Source: Ferruginibacter sp.
GTDB lineage: Bacteria > Bacteroidota > Bacteroidia > Chitinophagales > Chitinophagaceae
Direction of reading: 5' to 3'
Length of the DNA: 64,000 nucleotides
Assembly (NCBI GenBank): GCA_014379625.1
Contig: JACMLJ010000033.1
Span: 1-64,000 of the forward strand
Both the position numbers and the translations under genes were made by a program. Position 1 is the first letter of the stretch. The number at the start of each line of letters is the position of its first letter. Positions 35,811 to 45,938 of this stretch are shown in pieces. Below the pieces are notes generated by a model. That model had not been told where the DNA came from and searched no databases. It saw nothing but the letters and a program-made list of their open reading frames with translations.

Positions 35811-36710
35811 ATGAGTAAAAGAATCCTGGTTATTTATTTTACGCAATCGGGTCAATTAGGCGATATACTTGAAAACTTCAGTTCGCCCCTCGTAAAAGCA
35901 GGAAACATAGTAGAAAAAATTGCGGTAAAGCCCCTAATCCCTTATCCATTTCCATGGACTTCCAAAAGCTTTTTTGCACAGATGCCGGATTCTGTGTTAG
36001 GGGTACCTACAACGCTCCAGCCCTTTCAATTAAAAGAAAACAGCTATGACCTGGTCATACTCGGTTACCAGGCCTGGTTCCTGTCGCCCAGTGTTCCCGT
36101 GAATTCCATTTTGCATCATCCCTCTGTAAAGGCTGTTTTAAAAAATACCCCGGTGATAACTATTACCGGGGCGAGAAATATGTGGATCAGCGCAATGGAG
36201 GATATAAAAAAAATACTACATAAAACTGAAACCAGGCTGGTGGGCAATATTGTACTGGTGGACAGGCACCACAATTTCGTAAGTTTTGTAACCACCCTTT
36301 ACTGGATGTTTACGGCTAAAAAAGACCGTTTCTTAAACCTCTTTCCAAAACCGGGTATTGCGGATACAGATATTGCAAATACCCGCCAGTTTGGCAATAC
36401 CGTGGAAAAATATCTACAAACAGGGAATTGGGATGGCTTTCAGCATGATATGGTACAACAGAAGGCCGTGGTGGTTAAATACAATTTAATGTTTATAGAA
36501 TCCAAAGCAAAACGAATTTTTGGACTATGGGCGAACTTCATAGTAAAAAGAAAAAAAAGGACAGCCTGGCTTGTTGTATTCAAATATTATCTTTTAATTG
36601 CACTATTTATAGCAGCCCCAATCTTATTGACGATTGATGCCATATTCTTCAAACCTTTTTTGAGGGGCCGTATAAAAAACCGAAAACTATATTATTCAGC
36701 TGTTAAATAA
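35811..36710 (+). CDS. darA: DarA-like dialkylresorcinol-forming enzyme (aromatase)
   Basis: A 299-residue protein with a flavodoxin-type N-terminus (RILVIYFTQSGQLGDIL, with the phosphate-binding loop TQSGQ) and a hydrophobic C-terminal segment near 258-280 (YYLLIALFIAAPILLTIDAIF) that may attach it to the membrane. In dialkylresorcinol pathways DarB condenses two acyl chains to a cyclohexanedione and DarA aromatises it, which suits a flavin-binding fold. Tight spacing (10 bp) to darB supports this. Length and order match the darA-darB pair known from flexirubin clusters. Confidence 0.88.
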   Translation: MSKRILVIYFTQSGQLGDILENFSSPLVKAGNIVEKIAVKPLIPYPFPWTSKSFFAQMPDSVLGVPTTLQPFQLKENSYDLVILGYQAWFLSPSVPVNSILHHPSVKAVLKNTPVITITGARNMWISAMEDIKKILHKTETRLVGNIVLVDRHHNFVSFVTTLYWMFTAKKDRFLNLFPKPGIADTDIANTRQFGNTVEKYLQTGNWDGFQHDMVQQKAVVVKYNLMFIESKAKRIFGLWANFIVKRKKRTAWLVVFKYYLLIALFIAAPILLTIDAIFFKPFLRGRIKNRKLYYSAVK

Positions 36711-36720
36711 TTCCCCAGCA

Positions 36721-37902
36721 ATGTCGCTTAACCCGGTTTACATTATTAATACCGCTGTATTTTTTCCGAACAAACCAGTATCCAGTGATGAAATGGAAGA
36801 ATTTCTCGGGTATATTGATAATAAACCTTCCAAATCTAAAAGGATAGTTTTAAGGAATAACGGAATAAAAAACAGGTTTTATGCCCTTACTAAAGAAGGG
36901 AGGCCCACACATACCAATGCTGAGATAACCGCACTGGCTATCCGGGCATTATTTGGCGGGGATGCCACCCAATTAAAAACCGTAGAATTACTTTCCTGTG
37001 GAACTTCCTCTCCCGACCAGTTGATGCCTTCCCATGCTGTAATGGTGCACGGCTTGTTGCCCGAAACAAATGCGATAGAAGTGGTATCACCTTCAGGTGT
37101 ATGCTGCGCAGGTATGCATGCTTTTAAATATGCCTGGTTATCTATTAAGGCGGGCGAAATTCACCAGGCAGTTGCCTCCGGATCCGAAAGATTCTCCGCT
37201 TCATTGGTTTCGGGAATTTTTGAAGATGAGGCACAAAAATTAAAAGCACTCGAAGCAAATCCTTATATTGGATTTGAAAAAGAGTTCCTGAGGTGGATGT
37301 TATCAGATGGCGCTTCCGCATTTTTGATGTCGGACAAGCCGAACGAAACCGGGTTCAGCCTGCGGGTAGAATGGGTGGAAGGGGTATCGTACGCAAATGC
37401 GAAAGAAGCCTGTATGTACATGGGAGCTGAAAAACAGAAAGATGGCACCCTGAAGGGCTACCTGGAATATACGGCTGAAGAAATTTCAAATAAGTCAGTG
37501 CTGAGTATTAAGCAGGATGTGAAATTACTCAGTGAAAATATTGTACCCCTTGGCGGAGCAGGATTGAAAGCCGCATTGGAAAAACATCGCGTAAAATCAT
37601 CGGAAATAGATTATTTTCTGCCACATATGTCGAGCGAATTTTTTAGGGAAAAAATTTTTAACCAATTGAACGAAAACGGAATCGGAATTCCCTACGAGAA
37701 ATGGTTTGTTAACCTCACTACCCTCGGAAATGTAGGTGCGGCATCGGTATACCTGATGGTGGATGAATTATTGCATAGCGGCAAATTGAAGACTGGCGAT
37801 AAAATATTATTACTTGTTCCGGAAAGCGCCAGGTTTTCGTATATGTATAGTTTGCTTACGGTTTGCCCCCCTGCCACACAAAAGGGAGTTCCGGAGCATT
37901 GA
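36721..37902 (+). CDS. darB: DarB-like ketosynthase III (dialkylresorcinol synthesis)
   Basis: A 393-residue KAS III-like condensing enzyme. The active-site Cys is C129 in SGVCCAG; the later FLPHMSSEFFRE supplies the His and NLTTLGNVGAASVYLMVDE the Asn. The family joins a beta-ketoacyl unit with a second acyl unit and cyclises them to 1,3-cyclohexanediones. It follows darA by 10 bp and makes the resorcinol half of a flexirubin-type ester. No anomalies in motifs or length. Confidence 0.92.
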   Translation: MSLNPVYIINTAVFFPNKPVSSDEMEEFLGYIDNKPSKSKRIVLRNNGIKNRFYALTKEGRPTHTNAEITALAIRALFGGDATQLKTVELLSCGTSSPDQLMPSHAVMVHGLLPETNAIEVVSPSGVCCAGMHAFKYAWLSIKAGEIHQAVASGSERFSASLVSGIFEDEAQKLKALEANPYIGFEKEFLRWMLSDGASAFLMSDKPNETGFSLRVEWVEGVSYANAKEACMYMGAEKQKDGTLKGYLEYTAEEISNKSVLSIKQDVKLLSENIVPLGGAGLKAALEKHRVKSSEIDYFLPHMSSEFFREKIFNQLNENGIGIPYEKWFVNLTTLGNVGAASVYLMVDELLHSGKLKTGDKILLLVPESARFSYMYSLLTVCPPATQKGVPEH

Positions 37903-38036
37903 ACCTGAAGAAAAGTTTTTATAAGACGGCGCCGTAAAATTAATGCCGAAGAAATTTAATCAGTTCAAATCAGGCGGTCTGCATAAAGATAGTTGATTTC
38001 TCCGCCGGGTCGTACTATAGCTAAAAAACTGGCAAT

Positions 38037-38444
38037 ATGAAAAAAGAAGAAATTCCGCAGGATGATGGTGCGCTTAACAAATTAACCAGGGAAGTGGTGT
38101 ATGCATTGGATGGCAATGGTAAATATGTAACGGAATTGAGCACCGGATGGAATGTAAAAGCTACCGCATTAGACGTAGCCTGGAAAGATATTGAGGAAAG
38201 GGTGGCAGCAGCCCGGCAAAAAGTAATCAACAAAGAAGCCAGCCCCCTGCTCTATTTTATGGAACTCCGGCTGATGGATATCGCCATAGTATCCGCTTAT
38301 ACCGGCTTTTGGAAATGGACCATAAAACGACACATGAAACCCGCTATTTTTGATAAATTATCAGAAAATAAACTGCAACAATATGCAACCGCTTTTAATA
38401 TCAGTATTGCTGACCTTAAAACAATGACCGTATATGAAGATTGA
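38037..38444 (+). CDS. Small conserved protein of the flexirubin cluster
   Basis: A 135-residue cytosolic, largely helical protein (KLTREVVYALDGNGKYVTELSTGWNVKATALDVAW, KASPLLYFMELRLMDIAIVSAYTGFWKWTIKRHMKP). No enzyme motif recognised. It overlaps the BtrH-like gene by 11 nt and is 134 bp after darB, so it belongs to the pathway. Possible roles are a scaffold or helper of ketosynthase or transporter; nothing in the sequence decides. Confidence 0.75.
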   Translation: MKKEEIPQDDGALNKLTREVVYALDGNGKYVTELSTGWNVKATALDVAWKDIEERVAAARQKVINKEASPLLYFMELRLMDIAIVSAYTGFWKWTIKRHMKPAIFDKLSENKLQQYATAFNISIADLKTMTVYED

Positions 38445-39450
38445 TTTTGAACATTTGCAGTCGGCTCATTGTGAAAATGGCGTTACAACAAATTTATTAC
38501 GGAGCGTGGGGGTCAATAAAATCACTGAGCCGTTAAGTTTTGGCATTGGATCTGGGATTTTCTTTGTGTACATCCCCTTCCTGAAAATCAATAAAGGGCC
38601 TGCAATTGCATTTAGGACGATGCCCGGCCTCATTTTCAAAAGAACCTGCAAATCGCTGGGAATACCGGTAGTAAGAAAAAAATTCAGTTCGAAGGAACAG
38701 GCCGAAAAATTTTTGGAAGAGTGCCTTGAAGCCGGGCATGCGGTGGGTTGCCAGGTAGGTGTTTATTACCTTACTTATTTTCCAAAAGAATACCGTTTTC
38801 ATTTTAATGCGCACAATATAATTGTTTATGGAAGGGAAGATGACCAATACATGATCAGCGATCCTGTGATGGAAAATGTAACCACTTTATCAAGGTATGA
38901 ACTGGAACGGGTACGTTTTGCAAAAGGGGCTTTGGCGCCCAGGGGACAGTTGTATTATCCCAAACAAAATACAATGGTAACCGACGAACAAATGCGTGCT
39001 GCTATCAAACATGGTATAAAAAAAACCGTGAATGATATGCTGGGGATACCTTTCAATATTGCGGGTGTAAAAGGCATTGCAGGAACCGGAAAAAAAATAA
39101 AAAAGTGGAGGGACCAGTTAGGGCAGCAAAAAGCTGGGCTCTACCTCGCCCAGTTAGTTCGGATGCAGGAAGAAATTGGTACCGGTGGAGGTGGTTTCCG
39201 TTATATTTACGGCGCTTTTTTGCAGGAAGCGCATGCTTATCTTCCCAACGATGAATTGCTTGAAATTTCTAAAATATTTACACAATCGGGCGACCTCTGG
39301 CGGAACGCCGCAGTACAGGCAGCAGGTATTTACAAAGGCAGGATTGGCAGCCAGCATGATTTTGATGTAATGGGTGATCAGCTCCTGGAAATATCGGAAG
39401 TAGAGAAAAAAGCTTTCCAGGCCTTGTCCCGGGTAAAATGGCCGCAATGA
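38434..39450 (+). CDS. BtrH-like acyltransferase domain protein
   Basis: A 338-residue protein with an N-terminal BtrH (butirosin H) domain: the conserved AHCENG (His12, Cys13), TNLLRSVG, SFGIGSG and FNAHNIIVYG. The C-terminal half matches the DUF4872-type extension (GTGGGGFRYIYGAFLQEA). BtrH moves an acyl group from an acyl carrier protein to an amine; here a thioester-bound acyl or polyene could be the donor. Start overlaps the previous gene, stop overlaps the ABC ATPase by ATGA. A candidate, beside the condensation-type enzyme, for the ester-forming step. Confidence 0.85.
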   Translation: MKIDFEHLQSAHCENGVTTNLLRSVGVNKITEPLSFGIGSGIFFVYIPFLKINKGPAIAFRTMPGLIFKRTCKSLGIPVVRKKFSSKEQAEKFLEECLEAGHAVGCQVGVYYLTYFPKEYRFHFNAHNIIVYGREDDQYMISDPVMENVTTLSRYELERVRFAKGALAPRGQLYYPKQNTMVTDEQMRAAIKHGIKKTVNDMLGIPFNIAGVKGIAGTGKKIKKWRDQLGQQKAGLYLAQLVRMQEEIGTGGGGFRYIYGAFLQEAHAYLPNDELLEISKIFTQSGDLWRNAAVQAAGIYKGRIGSQHDFDVMGDQLLEISEVEKKAFQALSRVKWPQ

Positions 39451-40196
39451 GTAAATATGCCGTCGCTATCCATCAACTTGGTTTCCGGTATGCCGGGTCA
39501 GCCGGCGATTGCTTTCAACAGCTAAATCTTGAAGTTGGCGTGGGTGAACGGTTTGGACTCTTTGGCCCCAATGGCGCGGGCAAAACCACCCTCATGAATT
39601 GCATGACGGGCCTGCTTTCCTTTAAAGAAGGAACTATAGAATTACTCGGTCAGCCAATAAACCAAAACAGAAAAGCCACCAATCAACTCTTTGGATTTGT
39701 ACCACAGGATTTTTCGTTTTACCATGAATTAACCCCCGTAGAAAACCTTGCATTTTTTGGCGCCTGGTCGGGTATGCGGAAAACGGAGATCAAAAAAAGG
39801 ACTACCGAACTGCTGGAAATATTAGACCTGTCCGCGGTACGCAATAAGCAGGTACAAAAATTTTCCGGCGGTATGAAACGCAAACTAAACCTCGCGATCG
39901 GGGTTATTCACCAACCTAAAATATTGTTCCTGGATGAACCAACCGTGGGTGTGGATGTACAAACGCGTAAAGCCATCATCAGTTACCTGAAAGAATTAAA
40001 CAGTAATGGCACCACGCTGATCTATACCTCGCACCAGTTAAACGAGGCCGAGGAATTGTGTGATAAAATAGCCCTGATCGATAATGGCAGGATCATCGCT
40101 CATAACGCATTGGATAAATTATTACTGGAGTACCGTGAAATAGGGCTCGAAGGTTTGTTCATTCAGTTAACCGGTAAAAAATACACGGACTTGTAA
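39447..40196 (+). CDS. ABC transporter ATP-binding protein, first pair
   Basis: A 249-residue ABC ATPase of the CcmA/drug-export type: Walker A GPNGAGKTT, Q-loop FVPQDFSF, signature FSGGMKRKL, Walker B ILFLDEPTVGVD, H-loop YTSHQ. I take the ATG that overlaps the BtrH stop as ATGA; one three codons upstream (39438) is possible. It powers the permease whose start codon overlaps its stop by one base. Probable cargo is the pigment, its precursor or a lipid. Confidence 0.92.
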   Translation: MSKYAVAIHQLGFRYAGSAGDCFQQLNLEVGVGERFGLFGPNGAGKTTLMNCMTGLLSFKEGTIELLGQPINQNRKATNQLFGFVPQDFSFYHELTPVENLAFFGAWSGMRKTEIKKRTTELLEILDLSAVRNKQVQKFSGGMKRKLNLAIGVIHQPKILFLDEPTVGVDVQTRKAIISYLKELNSNGTTLIYTSHQLNEAEELCDKIALIDNGRIIAHNALDKLLLEYREIGLEGLFIQLTGKKYTDL

Positions 40197-41476
40197 TGTA
40201 TAAACTTAGGGCGACCATATTAAAGGACCTGCTGATTTTAACACGGGATAAAATAGGCTTATTGTCTATGTTTGTGATGCCAATAGTGCTGGCGGTTGTG
40301 ATCACCGCCTTACAAAACAGCACGTTTGAACTGGTAAATGACAACAAAGTACCCCTCCTCTTATGCAATAAAGATACCGGCGAAGCGAGCAGGCAGTTGG
40401 TGACAGCTATTGAAAAAGTAGGGATTTTTAATGTTAAGCAGTTAATAGCAGGTAAAAGCGAAAAAGAGATCAGTGAACGTATGCACAAAAAAGATGCGCT
40501 GATTGCCATCATCATTCCAAATAATTTTTCGGCAGAAATGGTATTGAAAGCAAAAGACATTTCCGGCAAGGCGCTTACGGAGTTTGGAATGCAGGCTGAT
40601 ACCACCGGGCCGGTAGCCCAACCGATGGAACCGGTCACTTTATTATATCACCCGGTTTTACAGGAATCTTTCCGGCAGTCCATTAAGGGCGCTTTACGCA
40701 GTACAATTCAACTGGTGGAAAGTAAACAGGTATTAAAAAGCCTTTACTTTTCAATCAATGAAAAACAATTGCCCGAACAATTAGAAAATGATATTCTCAA
40801 CAATCAGACAGGCATACTTGAAATCCCCATTTCAAGGGATGGCAGCAGGAAGATACCGAATGCGACGCAGCATAATATACCCGCCTGGACAATCTTCGCT
40901 ATGTTCTTTATAGTAATTTCATTGGGCAGCAGCATAGTGAAGGAAAAACTAAATGGCAGTTTTGTAAGGTTAAAGACCCTGCCAACCAACTATCTCGTGG
41001 CATTGTTATCTAAACAGCTTACCTACTTATTGGTAACCCTTATCCAGGCGGCCTTGATATTTGCTATCGGCATTTGGTTATTTCCTTTGATGGGCCTGCC
41101 CGGGTTAAATTTACCTCAGGATATTGCGGGCCTTTTCCTGGTAACATTGATCTGTGGCTGGTGTGCGGTAAGTTTTGCCATCTGCATTGGTGTATTCGCC
41201 CAAACGCAGGAGCAGGCAAATGGAATCGGCGCGGTATCCATTGTGTTACTGGCTGCAATCGGTGGTTTATTAGTGCCCAGTTTTGCGATGCCGGATTCTT
41301 TTAAAACGATCATCAAATTATCTCCCCTGCACTGGTGCCTGGAAGCTTTTTACGGCTTATTCCTGGAAGGAGGAAAACTAAAAGATATTTTGATAAATAT
41401 TTTACCTTTATTTGCCATAACCGCTTTTTTACAACTGGCAGCTTTTGCGGGACTTAAAAGAAAGCACCTGGTGTAA
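40196..41476 (+). CDS. ABC-2 type permease, first pair
   Basis: A 426-residue export permease. One N-terminal membrane helix (IGLLSMFVMPIVLAVVITAL), a long extracytoplasmic domain of about 190 residues, then five or six helices from about residue 235 (IPAWTIFAMFFIVISLGSSI). Very similar in plan to the second permease at 46691, so the two ABC systems look like paralogues. TAATG coupling with the ATPase gene. Confidence 0.9.
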   Translation: MYKLRATILKDLLILTRDKIGLLSMFVMPIVLAVVITALQNSTFELVNDNKVPLLLCNKDTGEASRQLVTAIEKVGIFNVKQLIAGKSEKEISERMHKKDALIAIIIPNNFSAEMVLKAKDISGKALTEFGMQADTTGPVAQPMEPVTLLYHPVLQESFRQSIKGALRSTIQLVESKQVLKSLYFSINEKQLPEQLENDILNNQTGILEIPISRDGSRKIPNATQHNIPAWTIFAMFFIVISLGSSIVKEKLNGSFVRLKTLPTNYLVALLSKQLTYLLVTLIQAALIFAIGIWLFPLMGLPGLNLPQDIAGLFLVTLICGWCAVSFAICIGVFAQTQEQANGIGAVSIVLLAAIGGLLVPSFAMPDSFKTIIKLSPLHWCLEAFYGLFLEGGKLKDILINILPLFAITAFLQLAAFAGLKRKHLV

Positions 41477-41584
41477 TGTTAATAGTAAAATGGCGGATCG
41501 GTTTGTGAAGAGAGATTGGTGAAATATTGACCATTCAACATTGACCGTTCACAATTGAATTAACACTGGTCTGAATTTTATACA

Positions 41585-41848
41585 ATGGAAACAGCAGAAC
41601 TAAAACAGCAGCTTAAAAAGCAAATCATTGAATTTTTAAACCTCATATCAGTTAGTCCCGATGATATTAAGGATGACGAGCCTTTGTTCGGCGAAGGTTT
41701 AGGGTTGGATTCTATTGACTCCATTGAGCTGATCGTTTTACTGGGGCGGGAATATGGTATCAATATCCAGGATCCCAAAGAAGGAAGGAAAATATTAGTG
41801 GATATCAATACTATGGTGGCCTATATTGAACAACACCGGACAAAATAA
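41585..41848 (+). CDS. Acyl carrier protein 1
   Basis: An 87-residue type II ACP; Ser43 in GLGLDSIDSIEL takes the phosphopantetheine arm. It is followed after 11 bp by the KS and then the CLF, the order that recurs at 60.0-57.5 kb on the other strand. Probably the carrier for polyene extension. Normal length. Confidence 0.92.
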   Translation: METAELKQQLKKQIIEFLNLISVSPDDIKDDEPLFGEGLGLDSIDSIELIVLLGREYGINIQDPKEGRKILVDINTMVAYIEQHRTK

Positions 41849-41859
41849 AATTTGATTCA

Positions 41860-43047
41860 TTGGGCAGGATTTTTATTACGGGAATGGGTTTGATCAGCGC
41901 TGTAGGAAGAACTGTGGCTCAAAACCGCGAGGCATTATCCGGAGGCAGCTGTGGTATCAGTTCACCGGAACTTGTTCCCACAAAATATGCCGGCATTTTA
42001 CCCTGCGGCGAAATCAAGATCAGTACGGAAGACCTGCGCCATCAATTGAACGCAACTGAAACGGGCACAACACGCACTTCATTATTTGCCCTGCACGCAT
42101 TTGAAGAAGCCATCAGCGATAGCCGGCTTACGCCGGGGCAATTGACTTCTTTTGATACTGCATTGATTGGCGGCAGCACGGTAGGCGGCATGTGCCTTAC
42201 AGATGAATTGTACAGGGATGCCCAACAAACCCGGAAGGGATCAGCATATATCAATTCCTACGACAGTTCAGCGGTAATGATGTACCTGCAGGAACGCTAT
42301 AAAATGCGTGGTATAATCAATACCATTAATACCGCCTGTTCTTCCTCAGCAAATGCTATACTGTACGGGGCAAGGCTTATAAAAAACGGGCTGGCCAGGA
42401 GGGCCATTGTAGGCGGCGTGGACAGCCTCGCAAAATTTACCATCAACGGATTTAATGCGCTGCATATTTTATCGGCTTCGGTTTGTACCCCGTTCGACCA
42501 GGACCGTAAGGGTTTGAACCTGGGTGAAGGCGCGGCATTCCTCGTCCTGGAAAAAGAGGAAGATATTGTAAATAAAAAACTATATGCGGAGCTAACCAGT
42601 TACTGCAATTCAAATGATGCATTTCATGCATCTTCTTTATCGGATGAGGGAGATGGTCCCTACCTCGCAATGAAGGGGGCGCTTGATTTAGCGGGATTGG
42701 CACCGGGCAAAATAGGGTTCATCAATGCACATGGCACCGGAACCGAAAACAATGACCTGGTAGAAAGCAGGGCGATGCTGCGCTTATTTAACAGGGTTCC
42801 GCCCTTTGCGTCTACCAAATCCAATATAGGTCATACCCTGGGTGCGGCAGGCGCCATTGAAGCCGCTTATAGTATCCTCAATCTTTACCACCAGGAAATT
42901 TATCCGGGGCTGAATTGTTTAATCCCGATAGCTCAAACCGGTTTATTGCCTGTAGAATCGTATAAAAAAATATCCCTGCAACATGTAATGTCCAACTCGT
43001 TTGGCTTTGGAGGCAATTGTACATCCCTAGTTTTTTCCAAATCCTGA
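41860..43047 (+). CDS. Beta-ketoacyl-ACP synthase (KS) of module 1
   Basis: A 395-residue FabF-type ketosynthase with Cys160 (NTACSSSAN), His291 (NAHGTGT) and His325 (SNIGHTLGAAG): all three catalytic residues present. The start is a TTG at 41860, 11 bp after the ACP; no ATG gives the conserved GRIFITGMGLISAVG start. Its stop overlaps the CLF start (TGATG). It would catalyse decarboxylative chain extension of the aryl polyene with the paired chain-length factor. Confidence 0.93.
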   Translation: MGRIFITGMGLISAVGRTVAQNREALSGGSCGISSPELVPTKYAGILPCGEIKISTEDLRHQLNATETGTTRTSLFALHAFEEAISDSRLTPGQLTSFDTALIGGSTVGGMCLTDELYRDAQQTRKGSAYINSYDSSAVMMYLQERYKMRGIINTINTACSSSANAILYGARLIKNGLARRAIVGGVDSLAKFTINGFNALHILSASVCTPFDQDRKGLNLGEGAAFLVLEKEEDIVNKKLYAELTSYCNSNDAFHASSLSDEGDGPYLAMKGALDLAGLAPGKIGFINAHGTGTENNDLVESRAMLRLFNRVPPFASTKSNIGHTLGAAGAIEAAYSILNLYHQEIYPGLNCLIPIAQTGLLPVESYKKISLQHVMSNSFGFGGNCTSLVFSKS

Positions 43048-44096
43048 TGCCCATGTTTTATATACATCAAACCACCTGCATTTCGCCACAGCAAACCTTC
43101 GGGGAGGTAAATATAAAGGTATTGAATCAACCGGCAGGCCATCAGCTAAAAGTGATCGAACCAACATACGGGGGCATTCCGCCGGGGGTATTGCGGAGGA
43201 TGAGCAAGGCGGTGCGTACCGGAGTGGGTGCGGCAATCCCTTTTTTCAATCAATCACCAATACCAGACGGAATAATTATAGGCACCGCCAATGCAGGCCT
43301 CGAGGAATGCTTTCACTTCCTAAAGCAAATCGTTGATTATAATGAAGGCTTACTTTCGCCCGGGAGTTTTGTTCAGAGCACACCCAATGCGGTGGCTGCG
43401 CAGATAGGCATGCTGGGTCGCAACAAAGGATATAATATTACGCATGTGCATCTTGGACTTGCTTTTGAAAATGCAATGACCGATGCCGGCATGATGATTA
43501 AAGAACACCCGGCTAATAATTATTTACTGGGGGCGGTGGATGACATTTCACTATACAACCACACTTTAAATTTATTGGCAGGCTGGTTTAAAGCCGAAGC
43601 ATTTGCCGCAGGAGAATTGTATGAATTAAATTCACCCGGCAGCATTGCCGGTGAGGGGGCAGCTATGTTTTTGGTAAATGGAAACCCGGTAAATGCAATA
43701 GCGCAATTACAGGCCGTTGGTACAGTACATGCTGACGATGTAGTCACCATTGAGCAACAATTGAAGCATTTCTTACACAGGCATTTACCAGCAGGGGAAA
43801 AAATTGATGTATTAATATCCGGAGAAAATGGCGATAACCGTTTACAGAAATATTATGCATCCTGCGAAAAAATAATGAGCGATGAGGCCGGGATACTAAG
43901 ATTTAAACATATGTGCGGGGAATATCCCACTGCATCGGCGATGGCGCTTTGGCTAGCCTGCCATATCTTTCAAAAAAATCCGATTCCCCGGCATATGGTT
44001 AAGAAAAATCTGCCCCAAAAAGAATTTAAAAATATACTTATTTACAATTGTTATAAGGGGGCGCAACATAGTTTTATGTTGGTTGCCCCCGGTTAA
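43047..44096 (+). CDS. Chain-length-factor-like ketosynthase of module 1
   Basis: A 349-residue KS homologue in which the active-site Cys is replaced by Gln110 (SFVQSTPNAVAAQI), the substitution that defines chain-length factors of type II polyketide synthases. The late conserved NGDNR, CGEYPTASAMALWLA segments match its paralogue at 57475. Start ATG overlaps the KS stop by one base. It should form a heterodimer with that KS and set polyene length. An imperfect GC-rich hairpin spans the stop codon (44057-44090), and a 7-bp stem lies at 44146-44164; neither has a T-run. Confidence 0.9.
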   Translation: MPMFYIHQTTCISPQQTFGEVNIKVLNQPAGHQLKVIEPTYGGIPPGVLRRMSKAVRTGVGAAIPFFNQSPIPDGIIIGTANAGLEECFHFLKQIVDYNEGLLSPGSFVQSTPNAVAAQIGMLGRNKGYNITHVHLGLAFENAMTDAGMMIKEHPANNYLLGAVDDISLYNHTLNLLAGWFKAEAFAAGELYELNSPGSIAGEGAAMFLVNGNPVNAIAQLQAVGTVHADDVVTIEQQLKHFLHRHLPAGEKIDVLISGENGDNRLQKYYASCEKIMSDEAGILRFKHMCGEYPTASAMALWLACHIFQKNPIPRHMVKKNLPQKEFKNILIYNCYKGAQHSFMLVAPG

Positions 44097-44245
44097 AAAA
44101 CCCGCCCATTAAGTCTGACAGCCTTGAAAGGGCAAAATATAAAAGCGATGGGTAAAGCCCATCGAAAAATACGAAATAGCATAAACCCTTTTCAACAGTT
44201 GCCGACAGAAAAATCATTTACCGCTAAGCCTTATCACAAAAAAAA

Positions 44246-45721
44246 ATGACCAGAGAAAATAATAAAAAATGCGTGGTTATAGGTTCCGGCATCGCAGGGA
44301 TTGCAGCGGCTATACGTATGCGTAACAAAGGCTATTCAGTAGAAGTGTATGAAGCAAATAGTTTTGCCGGTGGAAAATTATCCACCGAAAGCAGCAAGGG
44401 GTACAGGTTTGATATGGGCCCCTCGGTTTTTACAATGCCTGCTTATGTTGATGAGTTGTTTGAATTATCGGGTAAGGATCCACGTGAGTATTTTAATTAT
44501 ACGGCGCTTAACCCTGTGTACCATTATTTTTTTGAAGATGGCACCATACTGGATGCCTTTCACGACAAGGAACAATTTGCCGCTGAAATGGCCGGTAAAA
44601 CAATTGATACCAAGGCCGCCATTCTGCAATACCTTGATAAAGCGGAAGCAATTTATCATTTAACCGCGGATGTTTTTTTGCATAACTCCTTACACAGGTT
44701 CAAAAATTATTTTACCCGGCAGGTGGCAAAGGGTATCTGGAATTTTGGAAAGATCGGAGCATTTGACACCATGAACGGTGCTAATGAAAAAGCCTTCAAA
44801 GATCCGAGATTAGTGCAGGTATTTAACCGTTATGCCACTTACAACGGGTCGAGCCCCTACCTTTCTCCCGCAACATTAAATGTAATACCCTATGTTGAAA
44901 TTGTAAAAGGAGCTTATTACCCTGTTGGGGGAATGTACAGTATCACTTCTGCCCTGGTAAAACTGGCAAAGGAGATTGGCGTACAATTTCATTTTTCATC
45001 GCCTGTTCGGGAAATAGTAGTCAACAACAGGAAGGCTACCGGGATCAGGACGGACGGAGCAATATTACAGTTTGACGTGGTGATCAGTAATATGGATATT
45101 TACAACAGCTATCAAAAACTGATGCCATCGGTAAAAAAACCGTTGAAAATACTTAACCAGCCAAAATCAAGTTCCGGGATCATCTTTTATTGGGGAATAA
45201 AAAAGGTGTTCCATCAACTGGGCCTGCACAATATCTTTTTCAGTGAAAATTACCGGGAAGAGTTTGAAACCATTTTTTCAAAAAAAACCATTTATAACGA
45301 TCCCACTATTTACCTGAATATCACCAGTAAATATACCCCTTTGGATGCACCGCCCGGTTGCGAAAACTGGTTTACTTTTATTAATGTACCCAATAATTCG
45401 GGGCAGGATTGGGATCAGCTGATCGGCGAGGCAAGAAAAAATATCGTACAAAAAATAAACAGGCTTTTAAAATCAGACATTGAGCCAATGATTGAAACGG
45501 AAATGGTATTTGATCCCAGGGTGATCGAAAGCCGCACTTCCAGTGCATTTGGCGCCATTTACGGAAACAGTTCCAATAACAAATTCGCTGCCTTCCTGCG
45601 CCATGCTAATTTTTCTAAAGAGATAAAAAACCTGTATTTCTGTGGTGGGAGCGTTCATCCCGGGCCAAGCATTCCATTGTGTTTACTGTCTGCTAAAATC
45701 GCAACGGGCCTCATCAAATAA
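44246..45721 (+). CDS. CrtI/CrtD-like FAD-dependent desaturase 1
   Basis: A 491-residue phytoene-desaturase-type flavoenzyme. FAD loop VVIGSGIAGIAAA at 10-21, EANSFAGGKLST, RFDMGPSVFTMP, and a C-terminal FAD seal CGGSVHPGPSIPLCLLSAKI. Carotenoid desaturases act on polyene chains; in this setting a role in oxidising or desaturating the pigment or its alkyl chain is inferred. No carotenoid backbone genes (CrtB, CrtE) are nearby. Separated by 149 bp from the CLF and by 217 bp from the second ABC pair. Confidence 0.88.
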   Translation: MTRENNKKCVVIGSGIAGIAAAIRMRNKGYSVEVYEANSFAGGKLSTESSKGYRFDMGPSVFTMPAYVDELFELSGKDPREYFNYTALNPVYHYFFEDGTILDAFHDKEQFAAEMAGKTIDTKAAILQYLDKAEAIYHLTADVFLHNSLHRFKNYFTRQVAKGIWNFGKIGAFDTMNGANEKAFKDPRLVQVFNRYATYNGSSPYLSPATLNVIPYVEIVKGAYYPVGGMYSITSALVKLAKEIGVQFHFSSPVREIVVNNRKATGIRTDGAILQFDVVISNMDIYNSYQKLMPSVKKPLKILNQPKSSSGIIFYWGIKKVFHQLGLHNIFFSENYREEFETIFSKKTIYNDPTIYLNITSKYTPLDAPPGCENWFTFINVPNNSGQDWDQLIGEARKNIVQKINRLLKSDIEPMIETEMVFDPRVIESRTSSAFGAIYGNSSNNKFAAFLRHANFSKEIKNLYFCGGSVHPGPSIPLCLLSAKIATGLIK

Positions 45722-45938
45722 ATTAATCAACGGGCAGTTTATTTAGTTTATTTTTACAGGCATAGTACATTAATTTTTATCCAGTTAACACTAAAAACAT
45801 CAGATGGGTGGATTACAAGTTACCGCTTTCCAATTATGGTCAGGAGCCGTGAAGACTGTCTGTACCGGATTTATCCCCGCGGATAACCCCATTTTTTTTT
45901 AAATATTGAGCTGAATACCTTATCTACCCTGACAACCC

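Noticed and set aside
44057..44090. GC-rich inverted repeat at the CLF stop codon as a terminator
   Set aside because: The pairing is imperfect and is followed by A-rich, not T-rich, sequence on the plus strand, so it was not called.
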